Below, piece after piece: positions 1 to 9,676 of a stretch of DNA of 46,507 bases (position 1 is its first letter; the number at the start of each line of letters is the position of its first letter). The position numbers were made by a program, and so were the translations under genes. Below the pieces are notes generated by a model. The model was not told the origin of the DNA and made no database searches. It worked only from the letters and a program-made list of their open reading frames with translations. This stretch comes from Anabaena sp. UHCC 0187 (GTDB lineage Bacteria; Cyanobacteriota; Cyanobacteriia; Cyanobacteriales; Nostocaceae), in the NCBI RefSeq assembly GCF_009712035.1, contig NZ_VILB01000033.1, positions 1 through 46,507 on the forward strand. Reading direction: 5' to 3'.

Positions 1-391
1 AGGATGTTTTAAAAGTGGGAGGCTGTTGTAAGAAAGCTCACAAAGTATATGCTGGAATTTGTAGATAACAGCACCTTGTGAGCAGTGTTGATAATTTGCA
101 CCCTCTAAGAATCAAAAAATGATGAGGAGCGATGGCTGAAAGTATTGTTGTACATTGCTTTCAGCACTTGGTTTAATTCCTTAGCGTACGATTCTCCCGT
201 TTTGGGTGCGACACGATGGGTTGGAAGCACCTATATGCAAAGCTTCCAAAAGATGAGTGAGGAACCGATTCCTCCAGTCTGGTGTCCAAGACTGTTCCTA
301 ACATTCCCATGCACCACTGGTAACGGTGATGTGTGAAGCGGAAAGTAAAGCCCAAGGAAGCATTTAGCCTAGAAATGTAACCGGGCAAGGA

Positions 392-739
392 GGGGTAAAG
401 ACAAGATTCGCGCAAAATTTAGCATGACGTAAAGTTTTGTAACAAATTCAACGTTATCGCCTGTGTCTATATGCTAAAAAAGCACACTGAGTAAGGCTTT
501 CAGTCTTATAAAAGCTTCCCGCTTATTTATCCCATCTTGTAAAACATTGCCGAAAACGGAAGTTGAAGACTTTTATCAAGAAAGGACAAAACCTTTGTTA
601 TTCCGCTCAATTGATCTCATAACATTGCCTAAAATGAACCAAACTAGGCAATATTTGAATGTTTGTCAGAGATAAATACATGACTACGTTACAAAACTTT
701 ACGTCGTGCTAAATTTTGCGCGTACCTTGTCTTTACCCC
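392..739. repeat. 52-bp inverted repeat bounding a 348-bp segment
   Basis: The arms at 392-443 and 688-739 are 52 bases each and nearly perfect reverse complements, with 244 bases between them. The outer part of each arm (ggggtaaagacaag and its complement) matches the reading frame of the intron-encoded protein on the right side. The inner part contains GTAAAGTTTTGTAAC. No transposase is inside. It may be a miniature element whose insertion or rearrangement removed the intron core; no target duplication was recognised. Confidence 0.6.
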
Positions 740-1183
740 AAACGCACTCATCGAAATAAATCTGATAGCTGGCGTAAGGCGAAATACTGGGGGAATTTAA
801 ATCTTGATAGACCATTTGACCGATGGGTTTTCGGTAATAAACAAACCGGAGCCTATCTGTTGAAATTTTCCTGGTTCAAGATTGAAAGGCACATTCTTGT
901 TAGGGGTAAATCATCACCCGATGACCCAAAATTAAGGGACTACTGGATTAAACGGCAGGCAGCTAAAACTAAATCCGAACTAATCAAAAGTAGGCAGAAG
1001 ATAGCCCAAAGGCAACAATATGTCTGTCCTATATGTGGGGAATCTCTATTAAACGATGAGGAGTTACATCTTCATCATAAAAAGCCAAAATCGCAGGGTG
1101 GTGGTGACAATTACGGCAACCTACAACTCGTACATCTGTACTGTCATCAGCAAATACATTCTGGAACAATCCATAGTTTATGA
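716..1183 (+). pseudogene. Group II intron-encoded protein, C-terminal fragment (X/HNH domains)
   Basis: This 155-codon frame matches the tail of a group II intron maturase. It starts abruptly at the C-L-Y-P-K-R-T-H-R-N-K-S stretch of the maturase (X) region. It ends in an HNH endonuclease domain with paired CxxC motifs (YVCPICGE, residues about 102-109), a histidine-rich core (LHLHHKKPKSQGG) and NLQLVHLYCHQQIH. The reverse transcriptase (about 300 residues) is absent. The nominal TTG start lies inside the inverted repeat, so it is an accident of truncation and not a real start. The HNH fold looks intact, but expression is doubtful. Confidence 0.8.
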
Positions 1184-1190
1184 CTTGCTT

Positions 1191-1265
1191 GAGCCGGATG
1201 CGTTGTAAGGCGCAAGTCCGGTTCTGAGGGGGCGGGATTATAGCGATATAGTCCTGCTACCCGAC
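1191..1265 (+). ncRNA. Group II intron domains V-VI
   Basis: Positions 1191-1224 form the 34-nt domain V hairpin: gagccgg pairs with ccggttc, with a central gcgttgtaaggcgc. It is followed by a GAGGGGG linker and a domain VI-like stem (cgggatt...ctacccg) ending near 1265. This is the catalytic core and branch-point region of the intron, just downstream of the protein fragment as expected. Confidence 0.7.
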
Positions 1266-1475
1266 CACAGTCTAGCCATATACCCCATCATTTTCTCAAC
1301 CAAACCAGCCATAACAGTAATAGCGGTAAGGTTTTCGCTGTTGTCTGGTTGGTTGTCCAGTATGTCAATTTGGGGTAAGCAATAAATAGCCTTTTGGAAC
1401 TTGTCTTGTGAGGACAAAGTATGCTGAGATTAGGTAATCTCTGCATTATGCTGGAAAAACTTTGCTGAAGTAACT

Positions 1476-1778
1476 ATGATTACAGGAAAATTAGAAGTAA
1501 CAATCAAAATTAGTGAGTTGCCAGAAGCTAAAACGATAGAAAACGGCTGGCAACAGTTCGAGGTTGATTGCGATGGTCGGATTATTAGCGTCACAGTCAA
1601 ACCGAAAGTTTGGAAGAAACTGACTGATGCCCAAGCCAACTATCCTCAATGGGTGGGAGCGATTGCTGGCAAGTTGGGAGAAGCCACCGATAACGGATTT
1701 GTGCTATTAGAGCCTAATATCCAGACTTTTGAGAAAAAACCAAAAACACCAGCCGCAGATGCGGCTACTGCTACTTGA
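1476..1778 (+). CDS. Hypothetical protein, 100 aa
   Basis: I do not recognise the family. The protein starts MITGKLEVTIKISELP. It is a small, mostly soluble protein with alternating charged and hydrophobic residues (a beta-rich N-terminus), a central KVWKKLTDAQANYPQWVGAI segment, and an Ala/Pro/Lys tail (KKPKTPAADAATAT) that looks disordered. It lies between the intron remnant and the replication gene on the same strand, so it may be a plasmid accessory protein. A minus-strand frame overlaps most of it, but the plus-strand frame has more normal composition and a clear stop. Confidence 0.55.
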   Translation: MITGKLEVTIKISELPEAKTIENGWQQFEVDCDGRIISVTVKPKVWKKLTDAQANYPQWVGAIAGKLGEATDNGFVLLEPNIQTFEKKPKTPAADAATAT

Positions 1779-2587
1779 ACAACAGTTATACTACAGGTGG
1801 ATAATCACAGCTTGTATAAACAGATGTAGCCAAATTAAAGTTAAAAATCAAACTAATGTTAGGTTGCATCGGTGCAAAAGTTCTGTATGATCTTGCTAAT
1901 ACGTAAATAAAATGAGTAATGGAGGTGAAGAGATAACAACCACAAAAACGGCAAAAGGACAAAACGATACTAAATAGTACACGCTTTGTCCCATCATAGA
2001 ATTGCCGGTTTCAACTTTGCTCAATAGTATCCGAGCGGGGTTAATTTCAAAGAAACCGAAGAAGTGGCGTTTAGTTTGGTCGCTATCCCACCAATTGGCT
2101 TTCTTGAGATTATTTCATGTTGCTCTCCGAGGGAGAGTCGTTCTCCTATATTAAAGCAGATTGTTGCAACATTTCAACCCTTCCGACTGGAATATTTTAG
2201 AAAATAAATAATCTGACTGAAGATTTACCCACCTTTCATGACGTTTGAGACAGGGAACAAAGTGTAGAAAGTGGTGTGCAGTAAGAGTTTTATCAGTTTT
2301 GACGACCTCCTAACTCTTACTATTCACGGGATCTGGAAAAAAGATAGGGTGTGGAGTGCAGAGCGACAAAGAGGAATTATTCTCTTTCTTGTCTCCCCCA
2401 TCTCCCCAACAAGAACTGACCAAACCCCTGATTTTTAGATAACCTGTGTAAATCCTAAGATTATTTATTCCTCGCCAAAAAATAAACAAACCCAGAAAGA
2501 AGCAGCAGCAAATCTCATAAATATGTAAGTGCAGCACGATTACCCCCTCTGATACCCATAAAAACCAAGTATCAAGAGGAATCTACC
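1779..2587. other. 809-bp region without a convincing gene, upstream of the replication gene
   Basis: On the minus strand, roughly 1906-2120, about 70 sense codons run without an ATG (containing NWWDSDQTKRHFFGFF), which looks like the tail of a lost gene. A short imperfect hairpin (ctctccgagggagag) lies near 2134-2148. The segment should also hold the promoter of the replication gene, but I cannot place it. No RNA gene or repeat array is evident. Confidence 0.4.
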
Positions 2588-5500
2588 GTGATTAACGACA
2601 ACAACCAAAGCCAAACATCTTCTACCTCAAAACTTTCTCCAGCGAGTAACAGCCAGTCTCCTGCTCCAGTCCTTCTTCTAGAGCAGCAAGCAAACAGCCA
2701 AACATCAGCTTCTCAAAATAATCCAGAACAGCAAACAAACAGCCCGTCTCCGGTTCAACTCCCCAACAACCTCACAGAAGCCGAATACCACGAACTAGCG
2801 GTTAGTAGCGCTATCCATCCAGAACTGATAGAGCGCAACTTCATCCACATCGCCGGCGATACAGTCCTCAACTACCTGTTCATTTCCAACGCCATCCCTC
2901 GCTTAAACACAGGTAGAGTCACCAGCCCCTTTCTTAAACTGTACCAATACGTCACAGAGGGGGGAATGTGGATTTCAGGACTTGACCCCTTTAACAACTG
3001 GCAACCAATGGAGTGGGGACGATTCAAACCCACCCAAGGGCGTATTGACAAAAATGGCAAAATAGTTAAATACGAATCACCACCAAAAACACCCAACCGT
3101 GTCACCTACTTTGATGTTCCCGACTGTCTTGGGGAGCTAGTTGCAAAACGTTACAATATCAAACAAGATCATTCTTCCCCAGCACAGCATTTACAAGACA
3201 AATTAAATCCCCTCTCGTTTTGGGAAACTCCCATCTTATTTTGGGCATTGGTACTGTTGCTATGGAGTAATAACAAACAACAAACAGAAATAGCAGAAAC
3301 TCCATTCTCATTGTGGAAATGGTTAGTAATGCTATTAAGCAATAACCAACAACAAACAGAGACAGTAGCAACTCCATTCTCATTTGGAGAATGGGTACTG
3401 CTGCTATTAAGCAAGCACAAAAACCAACAACAAAAAGAAATAGCAGAAACTCCACTCTCATTTTGGAAGTGGGTCGTGCGGTTATTGAGCAATAATCAAC
3501 AACAAAAAGAAATAGTCGAAACTCCCCCTTCATTTTGGGAATGGGTCGTGATGCACCCAGAAATTCCCATTATTTTGTGTGAAGGGGAGAAAAAAGCAGC
3601 TAGTTTATTAAGTCAGGGATTTGTAGCGATCGCACTCCCAGGCATTTGGAGCGGACGCATTGGCAAAAAAGACTTTGACGAACGCTTACACCCCGATATC
3701 ATGCCCCTTGCCCAACCAGGGCGTAAATTCATTATTCTCTTCGACTACGAAACCAAATCCAAAACCCGTTGGTCAATATTCCAAGCCACCTTGCGTACAG
3801 GCAAAACCATTGAAGCTGTAGGTTGTACCTGTGAAGTCGCACTGCTACCAGGTCCTGAAAAAGGCGTAGATGATTTTATTGTTGAACGCAGTAAATTAAT
3901 CGAAAGTGGACAAACAGTTAAATACAGTCAATTCATTGAGGATAATCGAACTAATACCCACACTCAAGCAATTAATCAGATTTCACCAGTTGAAGGCAGT
4001 CAATTAAACAACAATGGTCAATTAATAGAATGTCATCAGGTAATTAATCAGATTTCACCAGTTGAAAACGATCAATTAACCGATAACGGTCAAGTCATAG
4101 AATGTCATCAAACAGTTAATCATAATCAAAACTCACTAGTTGACAACAATAAACTTACCAATAACGGTCAAGTTACAGAACAGCATGAAGTAATTAATCA
4201 GGATTCATTACTCAAAAGCAATCAACCTACTGAAAATTATCCAGAAACAAAATGCCGTCAAGCAATTAATCAAAATTCACAAGTTGAAAACAATCAATTA
4301 ACAGAACCTAGTCAATTAACAGAACAACATCTTGCAGTTAATCAGAATGTAGCAGTTTCAATTAATCAAATAAACGCCTTACTGACCACCATAATTGATG
4401 ATGCAATTAGCTTAAAACAATACCAACGCTTATTCCACACTAGGCATAGGGGATTAAGCAGTAAATACAAACCAGATATTCGTGTCAACGTCAAATACCT
4501 ATCATCAGCTGAAAAACTTCCCTCTTCTGGACTGGTAGTATTGTCCAGCGACATGGGGACAAACAAAACCGGACGCATGGCTCAATGGCGTGAAGCAAAT
4601 CCTGATGTCAAATTCCTCAACACCGGACATCGGGTTAACCTGCTGAAAAACTTAGCAACCCGTCTTAAAACAGATATGTACTCTGATTTAAGTTATGGAG
4701 GTTTAGCCAAAGCACAAGCTCTCAGCATCACCATTGACAGCTTACACAAGTTAAACACCCAAATGCTTAACTACGGATGCGTGTTCATTGATGAAGCTTG
4801 CCAATACTTAACTCACCTATTGCACAGTAAAACCTGTAAAGAATATCGAGCGCAAATACTGGAAGTGCTGGAATATATCGTTTATAACGCCACGCTAGTA
4901 GTCATCGCTGATGCTCATATGGACGACATCACAGTAGAATTCTTCCGAGCCATGCGTCCACTAGGGGAAAAACCATTTATTCTCAAAAACGATTGGAGAA
5001 ATGGCGATCGCTTAATTTATTGGTATGAAGGCAATAACTCCTCAGCCATAGTTGCCCAGATTTCCGCCGCGCTGATGAACAAACAGAAAATCATGGTAGC
5101 TTCTGACTCCAAGCGTTTCATTAAGAAATTAGAACAATCCCTTACCATGAAAGTACGGATAGAAGAGGCAGGTAGCAGGGAGCAGGTAGCAGGGGAGCAG
5201 GGGAGCAGGGGAGCAGAGGGACTGGATACCTTTACGGTAGTTAAAGATGGCGCAACTCAAACTTTGTCACAGGTAAATTCAGCATTATCTGCAACAGATA
5301 AAAATGAAAATTCTCAAATATTACAGGTAAATTCCACATCATCAAATCATTCCCCCACACCCGATACCCAACACCATTCAGACTTAGAAGTGAACGCTCA
5401 GTCAAACACTAACGCTCACAAAAGCACCACATCCAGACTGAGATTATGGTCTATTCACTCAGACAACTCAGGTAGCGAAGAAAACGTAGCCTTCATCAAA

Positions 5501-7162
5501 GATATTACCAACGCCGTCAAAGATGTTGATGCCCTGTTAACCTCCCCCAGTCTCGGTACAGGAGTAGACATCAACGAATATCACTTTGACGTAGTATATG
5601 GCATCTTTCACGCCAAATCCCAAACCGCTACCGAATGCGCCCAACAACTGTATCGTTATCGTCCCCACGTCCCCATTCATGTATGGGTTGCCCCCCGTCC
5701 TCCCTTTGGTTATCAGGAAACCAACGCCCAGAAAATCAAAGAACGAATCCTGCAAACCAACGAAGTTACGGCTTTCCTCATCCGCATTGACAAAGAAACT
5801 GGACGCAGAGGCGTAGAAAAAGATTGGGCATTAGATACTTATTGTCAAATTCTCGCTGCCCGTAACCGCTCTATCAACAATCTGCGGACTGATTTACAAG
5901 ATCTATTAACAGAAATGGGGAATAAAATCATCTCTATGGGTGGTGATGAAGATACATTTGCCCTAGACCAGATGAAAAAAGCTGCTGCGGCTTTAGATAC
6001 GGCTTATTACTCAGCAATAACTAAAGCTAAGAATATCTCCCCTACGGAATATCGTCAGCGTCAAAATAAAGATTACCTTAAACCAGAAGAAGTGTTTGAA
6101 TGTGAGAAATTCCGCCTTCAAGATACTTATGGTATGGAAGTAACAGAATCACTAGTAGAAAAAGATGCTGGTGGTAAATTAAGTCGAGCCATTTCCGCAT
6201 TTGAGGCCATCCTCAAAGAACCAGATGGAACAATTTTTGACACTAATAGCAATAGACAATACCCAGCCCCACCAACAATTGTGGCAGAGAAAGACCGCCA
6301 AGAGCGAGAACATTTGCCTTTATGTATGGACTGGGGTAATTATTCAGCTAAATGGTTAGCTAGGTTTAATTTGGGACTGCATCACATTTTAAAACGGTTA
6401 GTAGCCGGAGAGGAAGTTACTGCTCGTGATCCTGATTTATTGAGAATGGTAGCACTTGCTAAAGAATACGGGGTGTATATAAAAACTATTTTGGGCTTTA
6501 CAGTTCCAGATAAATGTCAACCCATCTGGTTGTTGGGGACTTTATTAGACCAACTGGGATTAAAGCTGGATGACCGCAAGGAGGGTCCACGTGGGAAACA
6601 GGTAAAACTTTTCTTCCTTTCTCAGGTGGAATTGGATTTTGCCCTCCAGGTAATTGCTCACCGAGAGCATAAGCGGAACATGAAGCAGGAAAGGGCGCAG
6701 CAAGCTCAGGAATCACAACGGCGTTATCAGGCTGGAATGCAGTCTAGATATGGGGTTGCGCCACCTCCTGACCCCGTATCCACTCCCCCCCCTAATGGTA
6801 TAGGGAAACCTCTAGGGGAGGGGGTGAATACTACGGTTGATCTAGTCGATTTTGCAGCTTGTTCTAGAAATGGTAATGACCCTTCTTTAGTTAATGATGC
6901 TGATAGAGTCGATTTTAGGCAGTTTCAACCGGATGATGGCGATGAAACTCTTTTGATTCATTGTGTTGAGTTACTGAGAACGAGTTTTAAAAAGGGGGTA
7001 GAGGCGATAAAGTCAGTTCTTCGTTCCTGGAGTGAAGATAGAAGATGGGGTACTGTGTTGTTGCTGGAGGACATTGCTGCTCAAGAATTGCGCTCGCTGG
7101 AGGAATTAATGCCACAGTTTTATGATTGGTTAAGCGAGTCGGTTTTACCAATGAATTGTTAA
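2588..7162 (+). CDS. Plasmid replication protein, CyRepA1 family
   Basis: A 1524-residue protein with the layout of cyanobacterial plasmid replication proteins. A Toprim/DUF3854-like module is near residues 320-445 (PIILCEGEKKAASLL, then FIILFDYETKSK). A superfamily-2 helicase-like part follows, with a Walker A-like SSDMGTNKT near 657 and a Walker B-like VFIDEACQYL near 735. It probably initiates and primes plasmid replication at the iterons just downstream. The start is GTG with AGAGGA about eight bases upstream. It is long for the family because of internal expansions: four tandem 24-26-residue units (about 214-318), an Asn/Gln-rich repeat region (about 450-590), and a GGGAGCAGG-type repeat read in frame (about 860-880). 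Confidence 0.85.
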   Translation: MINDNNQSQTSSTSKLSPASNSQSPAPVLLLEQQANSQTSASQNNPEQQTNSPSPVQLPNNLTEAEYHELAVSSAIHPELIERNFIHIAGDTVLNYLFISNAIPRLNTGRVTSPFLKLYQYVTEGGMWISGLDPFNNWQPMEWGRFKPTQGRIDKNGKIVKYESPPKTPNRVTYFDVPDCLGELVAKRYNIKQDHSSPAQHLQDKLNPLSFWETPILFWALVLLLWSNNKQQTEIAETPFSLWKWLVMLLSNNQQQTETVATPFSFGEWVLLLLSKHKNQQQKEIAETPLSFWKWVVRLLSNNQQQKEIVETPPSFWEWVVMHPEIPIILCEGEKKAASLLSQGFVAIALPGIWSGRIGKKDFDERLHPDIMPLAQPGRKFIILFDYETKSKTRWSIFQATLRTGKTIEAVGCTCEVALLPGPEKGVDDFIVERSKLIESGQTVKYSQFIEDNRTNTHTQAINQISPVEGSQLNNNGQLIECHQVINQISPVENDQLTDNGQVIECHQTVNHNQNSLVDNNKLTNNGQVTEQHEVINQDSLLKSNQPTENYPETKCRQAINQNSQVENNQLTEPSQLTEQHLAVNQNVAVSINQINALLTTIIDDAISLKQYQRLFHTRHRGLSSKYKPDIRVNVKYLSSAEKLPSSGLVVLSSDMGTNKTGRMAQWREANPDVKFLNTGHRVNLLKNLATRLKTDMYSDLSYGGLAKAQALSITIDSLHKLNTQMLNYGCVFIDEACQYLTHLLHSKTCKEYRAQILEVLEYIVYNATLVVIADAHMDDITVEFFRAMRPLGEKPFILKNDWRNGDRLIYWYEGNNSSAIVAQISAALMNKQKIMVASDSKRFIKKLEQSLTMKVRIEEAGSREQVAGEQGSRGAEGLDTFTVVKDGATQTLSQVNSALSATDKNENSQILQVNSTSSNHSPTPDTQHHSDLEVNAQSNTNAHKSTTSRLRLWSIHSDNSGSEENVAFIKDITNAVKDVDALLTSPSLGTGVDINEYHFDVVYGIFHAKSQTATECAQQLYRYRPHVPIHVWVAPRPPFGYQETNAQKIKERILQTNEVTAFLIRIDKETGRRGVEKDWALDTYCQILAARNRSINNLRTDLQDLLTEMGNKIISMGGDEDTFALDQMKKAAAALDTAYYSAITKAKNISPTEYRQRQNKDYLKPEEVFECEKFRLQDTYGMEVTESLVEKDAGGKLSRAISAFEAILKEPDGTIFDTNSNRQYPAPPTIVAEKDRQEREHLPLCMDWGNYSAKWLARFNLGLHHILKRLVAGEEVTARDPDLLRMVALAKEYGVYIKTILGFTVPDKCQPIWLLGTLLDQLGLKLDDRKEGPRGKQVKLFFLSQVELDFALQVIAHREHKRNMKQERAQQAQESQRRYQAGMQSRYGVAPPPDPVSTPPPNGIGKPLGEGVNTTVDLVDFAACSRNGNDPSLVNDADRVDFRQFQPDDGDETLLIHCVELLRTSFKKGVEAIKSVLRSWSEDRRWGTVLLLEDIAAQELRSLEELMPQFYDWLSESVLPMNC
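3227..3544 (+). repeat. Tandem 72/78-bp repeats inside the replication gene
   Basis: Four consecutive units plus a partial fifth encode variations of ETPxSFWkWVVxLLSNNQQQ. Unit lengths are 72, 72, 78 and 72 bases, all multiples of three, so the frame is kept. The last partial unit runs straight into the conserved HPEIPIILCEGEK segment. This suggests that the SFWxWV part of the native protein was amplified by in-frame duplication. Confidence 0.8.
5165..5221 (+). repeat. G-rich GGGAGCAGG-type tandem repeat, in frame
   Basis: A run of overlapping agcaggggagcagg units lies inside the replication gene and is read as AGSREQVAGEQGSRGAEG. Such 7-9-bp G-rich repeats are common between genes in filamentous cyanobacteria. 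Here one sits within the helicase part without breaking the frame, followed by a Ser/Thr/Asn-rich stretch that is also probably a loop. Confidence 0.7.
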
Positions 7163-7449
7163 CTTGATATTCTCCAGGAAGACAACTACGGAGATTCTTT
7201 GTTCAGTCATCTACATTAAAACAGCAAACTCAAGTAAAGCAATTGCGCGGAAGCGTAGTGCTGAAAGCAATCGCCGCAGATGATAAACCAACGATTCTCG
7301 GTTCAATTATCTACTGAGAAACAGTAAACCCAAAACGCTGGGATTTTTTGCTGGTTTGGGTAATGTCTTCTTACCAGGGAGATGCACATTGCAACATAGC
7401 TTGCTACGCGCCAAACGTTCTTTTCGACTGCTCGAATCAACAATTCAAT

Positions 7450-7658
7450 TGGCGTTGATTTGGCATTCAATTGGCGTTGAGATGGCGTTGGATTGGCATT
7501 TTTTGACCATTATTTTGTCAATAAGCTCTTTTATTGACAGGTTAAATATATACATAATGTACTTAATAATGTAATATTGGCGTAAGTATGGCGTAGTATT
7601 GGCATTGAAGTGGCGTTGAGTTGGCACTGATTTGGCATTCAATTGGCGTTGAAATGGC
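7450..7658 (+). repeat. Two iteron arrays, candidate plasmid replication origin (oriV)
   Basis: The core TGGC occurs at 7450, 7461, 7472, 7483 and 7494, and again at 7578, 7589, 7600, 7611, 7622, 7633, 7644 and 7655. That is 13 copies at exactly 11-bp spacing, all in one orientation, with consensus close to ATTGGCGTTGA. The 80-bp gap between arrays is very AT-rich and holds a perfect inverted repeat. The position is 290 bp downstream of the replication gene. Direct repeats on one helix face next to an AT-rich segment and a rep gene are the signature of an iteron origin. Function is inferred. Confidence 0.75.
7516..7539. promoter_or_regulatory. Perfect 9-bp inverted repeat between the iteron arrays
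   Basis: TGTCAATAA and TTATTGACA are separated by six bases. It lies in the AT-rich spacer and could be an initiator-protein operator or part of the DNA-unwinding region. It is followed by ATATATACATAATG-type AT-rich sequence. Confidence 0.5.
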
Positions 7659-8090
7659 ACATTTTTTTGATGAAACTGTTTCATTAAAAATGTGAGTATG
7701 ATTGATTCAACTTGAGATTTTTTTGTTGAACTTGTAAATGCTCGTGAGAAAAGTTGAAATTTTATGACGATGATTTTTACTGGTCAGATAATAACGTGAT
7801 TAAAGAAATAAAATTATCTTCTTAGTAGTGCAGTGGTAGAAATAAGCATCTACATTAAAACAACAAACCATACTAATGTACTTACTTGCAAAATTAGAAA
7901 AGCAATTTACAGAAACTACCAAATTAGATGGGATGATTCGGGAGAATATGCGCGGGTTGGGATATAATATAAATACTTGGGATATCATATAAATATATGA
8001 TGGGTTTTTCCTGAATTTACCCAACTCTTGAAATTGTGCAAGAGGTACTTGCACAAATATTAGAAAATTATTGACACTATTTTTATCACA
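7659..8090. other. AT-rich stretch without a gene
   Basis: I see only AT-rich sequence and a short repeated phrase (tgggatat...atataaat near 7959-7996). The minus-strand frame here has no recognisable protein features. The 3' end should hold the promoter of the following nuclease-like gene. Confidence 0.4.
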
Positions 8091-9029
8091 ATGACGGAAA
8101 TTACAGCTAACTATGATGAAACCTGGAAAGAAGCAATAGGAGATTATTTTGATTCATTTCTCGCCTTCTTTTATCCAGAAATCTATCAACAAATAGATTG
8201 GACTAAAACCCCCATTTCTCTAGATAAAGAATTAGAACAGATTACTGCATCTGCCGACAGCAAAACCCGCCACGCTGATAAATTATTTCAAGTGTGGTTA
8301 TTAGATAATCAAGAGGTTTGGATATTAATTCATGTAGAAGTACAAAGTCAATATGATAAAGAATTTTCCCAAAGAATGTTTATCTACAACTATCGTTCTT
8401 TTGATTTATATCAAAAACCAGTGATTAGTTTAGCCATACTAGGAGATGGAACTAAAAGTTGGCGACCTAGTTCTTACCAGTATGGTTTAGGAAGTAGTCA
8501 ATTAATCTTTAATTTTTCTATCGTCAAGCTTCTAGATTATCAATGGGAGGAGTTAGAGCAAAGTAATAATATTTTTGCTATAGTGGTAATGGCACATTTA
8601 AAGACTAAAGCCACTAATAGCAATTTGTCAGCTAGGGAACAGTGGAAATGGAACTTAGCTAGATTACTTTATGAAAGAGGTTATAACCGTAAAGAAATTG
8701 TTGATTTGTATAAGGTCATTGATTTAATGATGGCTTTATCTGAAGACTTGCAATTAAGTTTTGAAGAAAAATTAGCTAATTATCAAGAGGAACGAAAAAT
8801 GCCATTATTAACTAACATTGAAAGACGGACTATAGAAAAAACTCGGAAACAAGATATTATCAAACTTGTACAAGTGCGGTTTGGTGATATTCCCGAAAAT
8901 TTGATTGCCAGCATTAATCAAATTGATAAGACATCTTTTTTAGAACAACTTCTAATATCAACAATTAGCATTAGTTCTTTAGAAGAATTTGCACAGCTTG
9001 TTAATTCTAATTTACCAGAATCAGATTAA
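8091..9029 (+). CDS. Rpn-type PD-(D/E)XK nuclease-like protein (DUF4351 family)
   Basis: A 312-residue protein of the family annotated as Rpn recombination-promoting nuclease/putative transposase, very common in cyanobacteria. The N-terminus (DETWKEAIGDYFDSFLAFFYPE) and the core (KLFQVWLLDNQEVWILIHVEVQ, about residues 65-87, with the conserved HVEVQ strand of the nuclease fold) support this. The C-terminal part (RKQDIIKLVQVRFGDIP, then SLEEFAQLV) is the usual DUF4351-like tail. The Rpn proteins studied in E. coli are DNA endonucleases that promote RecA-independent recombination. It appears full length and stands alone. Confidence 0.75.
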   Translation: MTEITANYDETWKEAIGDYFDSFLAFFYPEIYQQIDWTKTPISLDKELEQITASADSKTRHADKLFQVWLLDNQEVWILIHVEVQSQYDKEFSQRMFIYNYRSFDLYQKPVISLAILGDGTKSWRPSSYQYGLGSSQLIFNFSIVKLLDYQWEELEQSNNIFAIVVMAHLKTKATNSNLSAREQWKWNLARLLYERGYNRKEIVDLYKVIDLMMALSEDLQLSFEEKLANYQEERKMPLLTNIERRTIEKTRKQDIIKLVQVRFGDIPENLIASINQIDKTSFLEQLLISTISISSLEEFAQLVNSNLPESD

Positions 9030-9192
9030 TAGATGTAAGTTGGGTTAAGCAACAGCGTAACCCAACAAAAGTATTGTTCAGGTGGAGTTCTTTCATAGAA
9101 GATCAAAATAATTCGTAATTGATAATAGTGCCTCCGCGTAGCAGTATTATGTTAGCGTAGGGTTTCCGCCTGAAATATTAGTAATTATTCAG

Positions 9193-9429
9193 TCATAAAT
9201 AAACTTGCAGCCAAGATTGATAGAGTCTAGCAAGTTCCTGAAGGAAATTGAGTTCTTCACCCTCAAGATTATTAAATAGCTTGTGATATTGCCAACCACG
9301 CTCATAGCGACTTAACATTTCTTCTGGAGTAAACCGATAAACATCTGCCGTCTGCCAACAGATGGACTCCAGAAACGGGAGCTTTTCTGGGATAATAACA
9401 GGATTAATTGTTGGTGTTGCGGTTGTCAT
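9193..9429 (-). CDS. Hypothetical protein, 78 aa
   Basis: A small protein starting MTTATPTINPVIIPEKLP, with helical segments rich in Trp, Tyr, Leu and Glu (SRYERGWQYHKLFNNLEGEE, then LNFLQELARLYQSWLQVYL). I recognise no catalytic motif. The acidic, amphipathic C-terminal helix resembles short cyanobacterial proteins of unknown function. Composition is protein-like and the frame has a clear ATG, so it is probably real. It lies alone between the nuclease-like gene and another minus-strand hypothetical gene. Confidence 0.55.
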   Translation of the reverse strand: MTTATPTINPVIIPEKLPFLESICWQTADVYRFTPEEMLSRYERGWQYHKLFNNLEGEELNFLQELARLYQSWLQVYL

Positions 9430-9676
9430 ATATTTTCATCAACCAATGCAATACTCTCTTTAATTTTAGATTATGTTTATGTATTTTGAAATTTAATTTC
9501 ATCCCAACGCTAAAACATTCCATTGAGTCAACGAGTGATATCGCACTCAATATAGTTAGATAATGAGCCATCTATTAACACGTCTTCATCAAAGGCTGTT
9601 TAGTCTTTGAGTTTTCAACTCATCTCATTAGCTAAACTTAGTTAAACGCATCAAACATCAAACAACGCATCAAACA

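Larger units (their letters stand above)
206..1265 (+). mobile_element. Degenerate group II intron
   Basis: The left end begins GTGCGAC at 206, the usual 5' start of bacterial group II introns. The right end carries a 34-nt domain V-like hairpin followed by a domain VI-like stem and ends in AC near 1265. Between them only the C-terminal part of the intron-encoded protein remains, so the reverse transcriptase and most of domains I-III are missing. At about 1.06 kb against the usual 2-3 kb it cannot move on its own. The exact 3' end is inferred from the AY rule. A 348-bp inverted-repeat segment lies inside it. Confidence 0.75.

Noticed and set aside
3159-3533. Minus-strand frame with hydrophobic repeats
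   Set aside because: It is a shadow of the tandem repeats in the replication gene; its apparent membrane repeats are the reverse complement of the Trp/Gln-rich units.
7450-7658. CRISPR-like array
   Set aside because: Repeats are 11 bp with no unique spacers of 30-40 bp and no cas genes; they fit iterons.
7356-7684. Short frames on both strands over the iterons
   Set aside because: They exist only because the 11-bp repeats keep frames open; composition is repeat-like.
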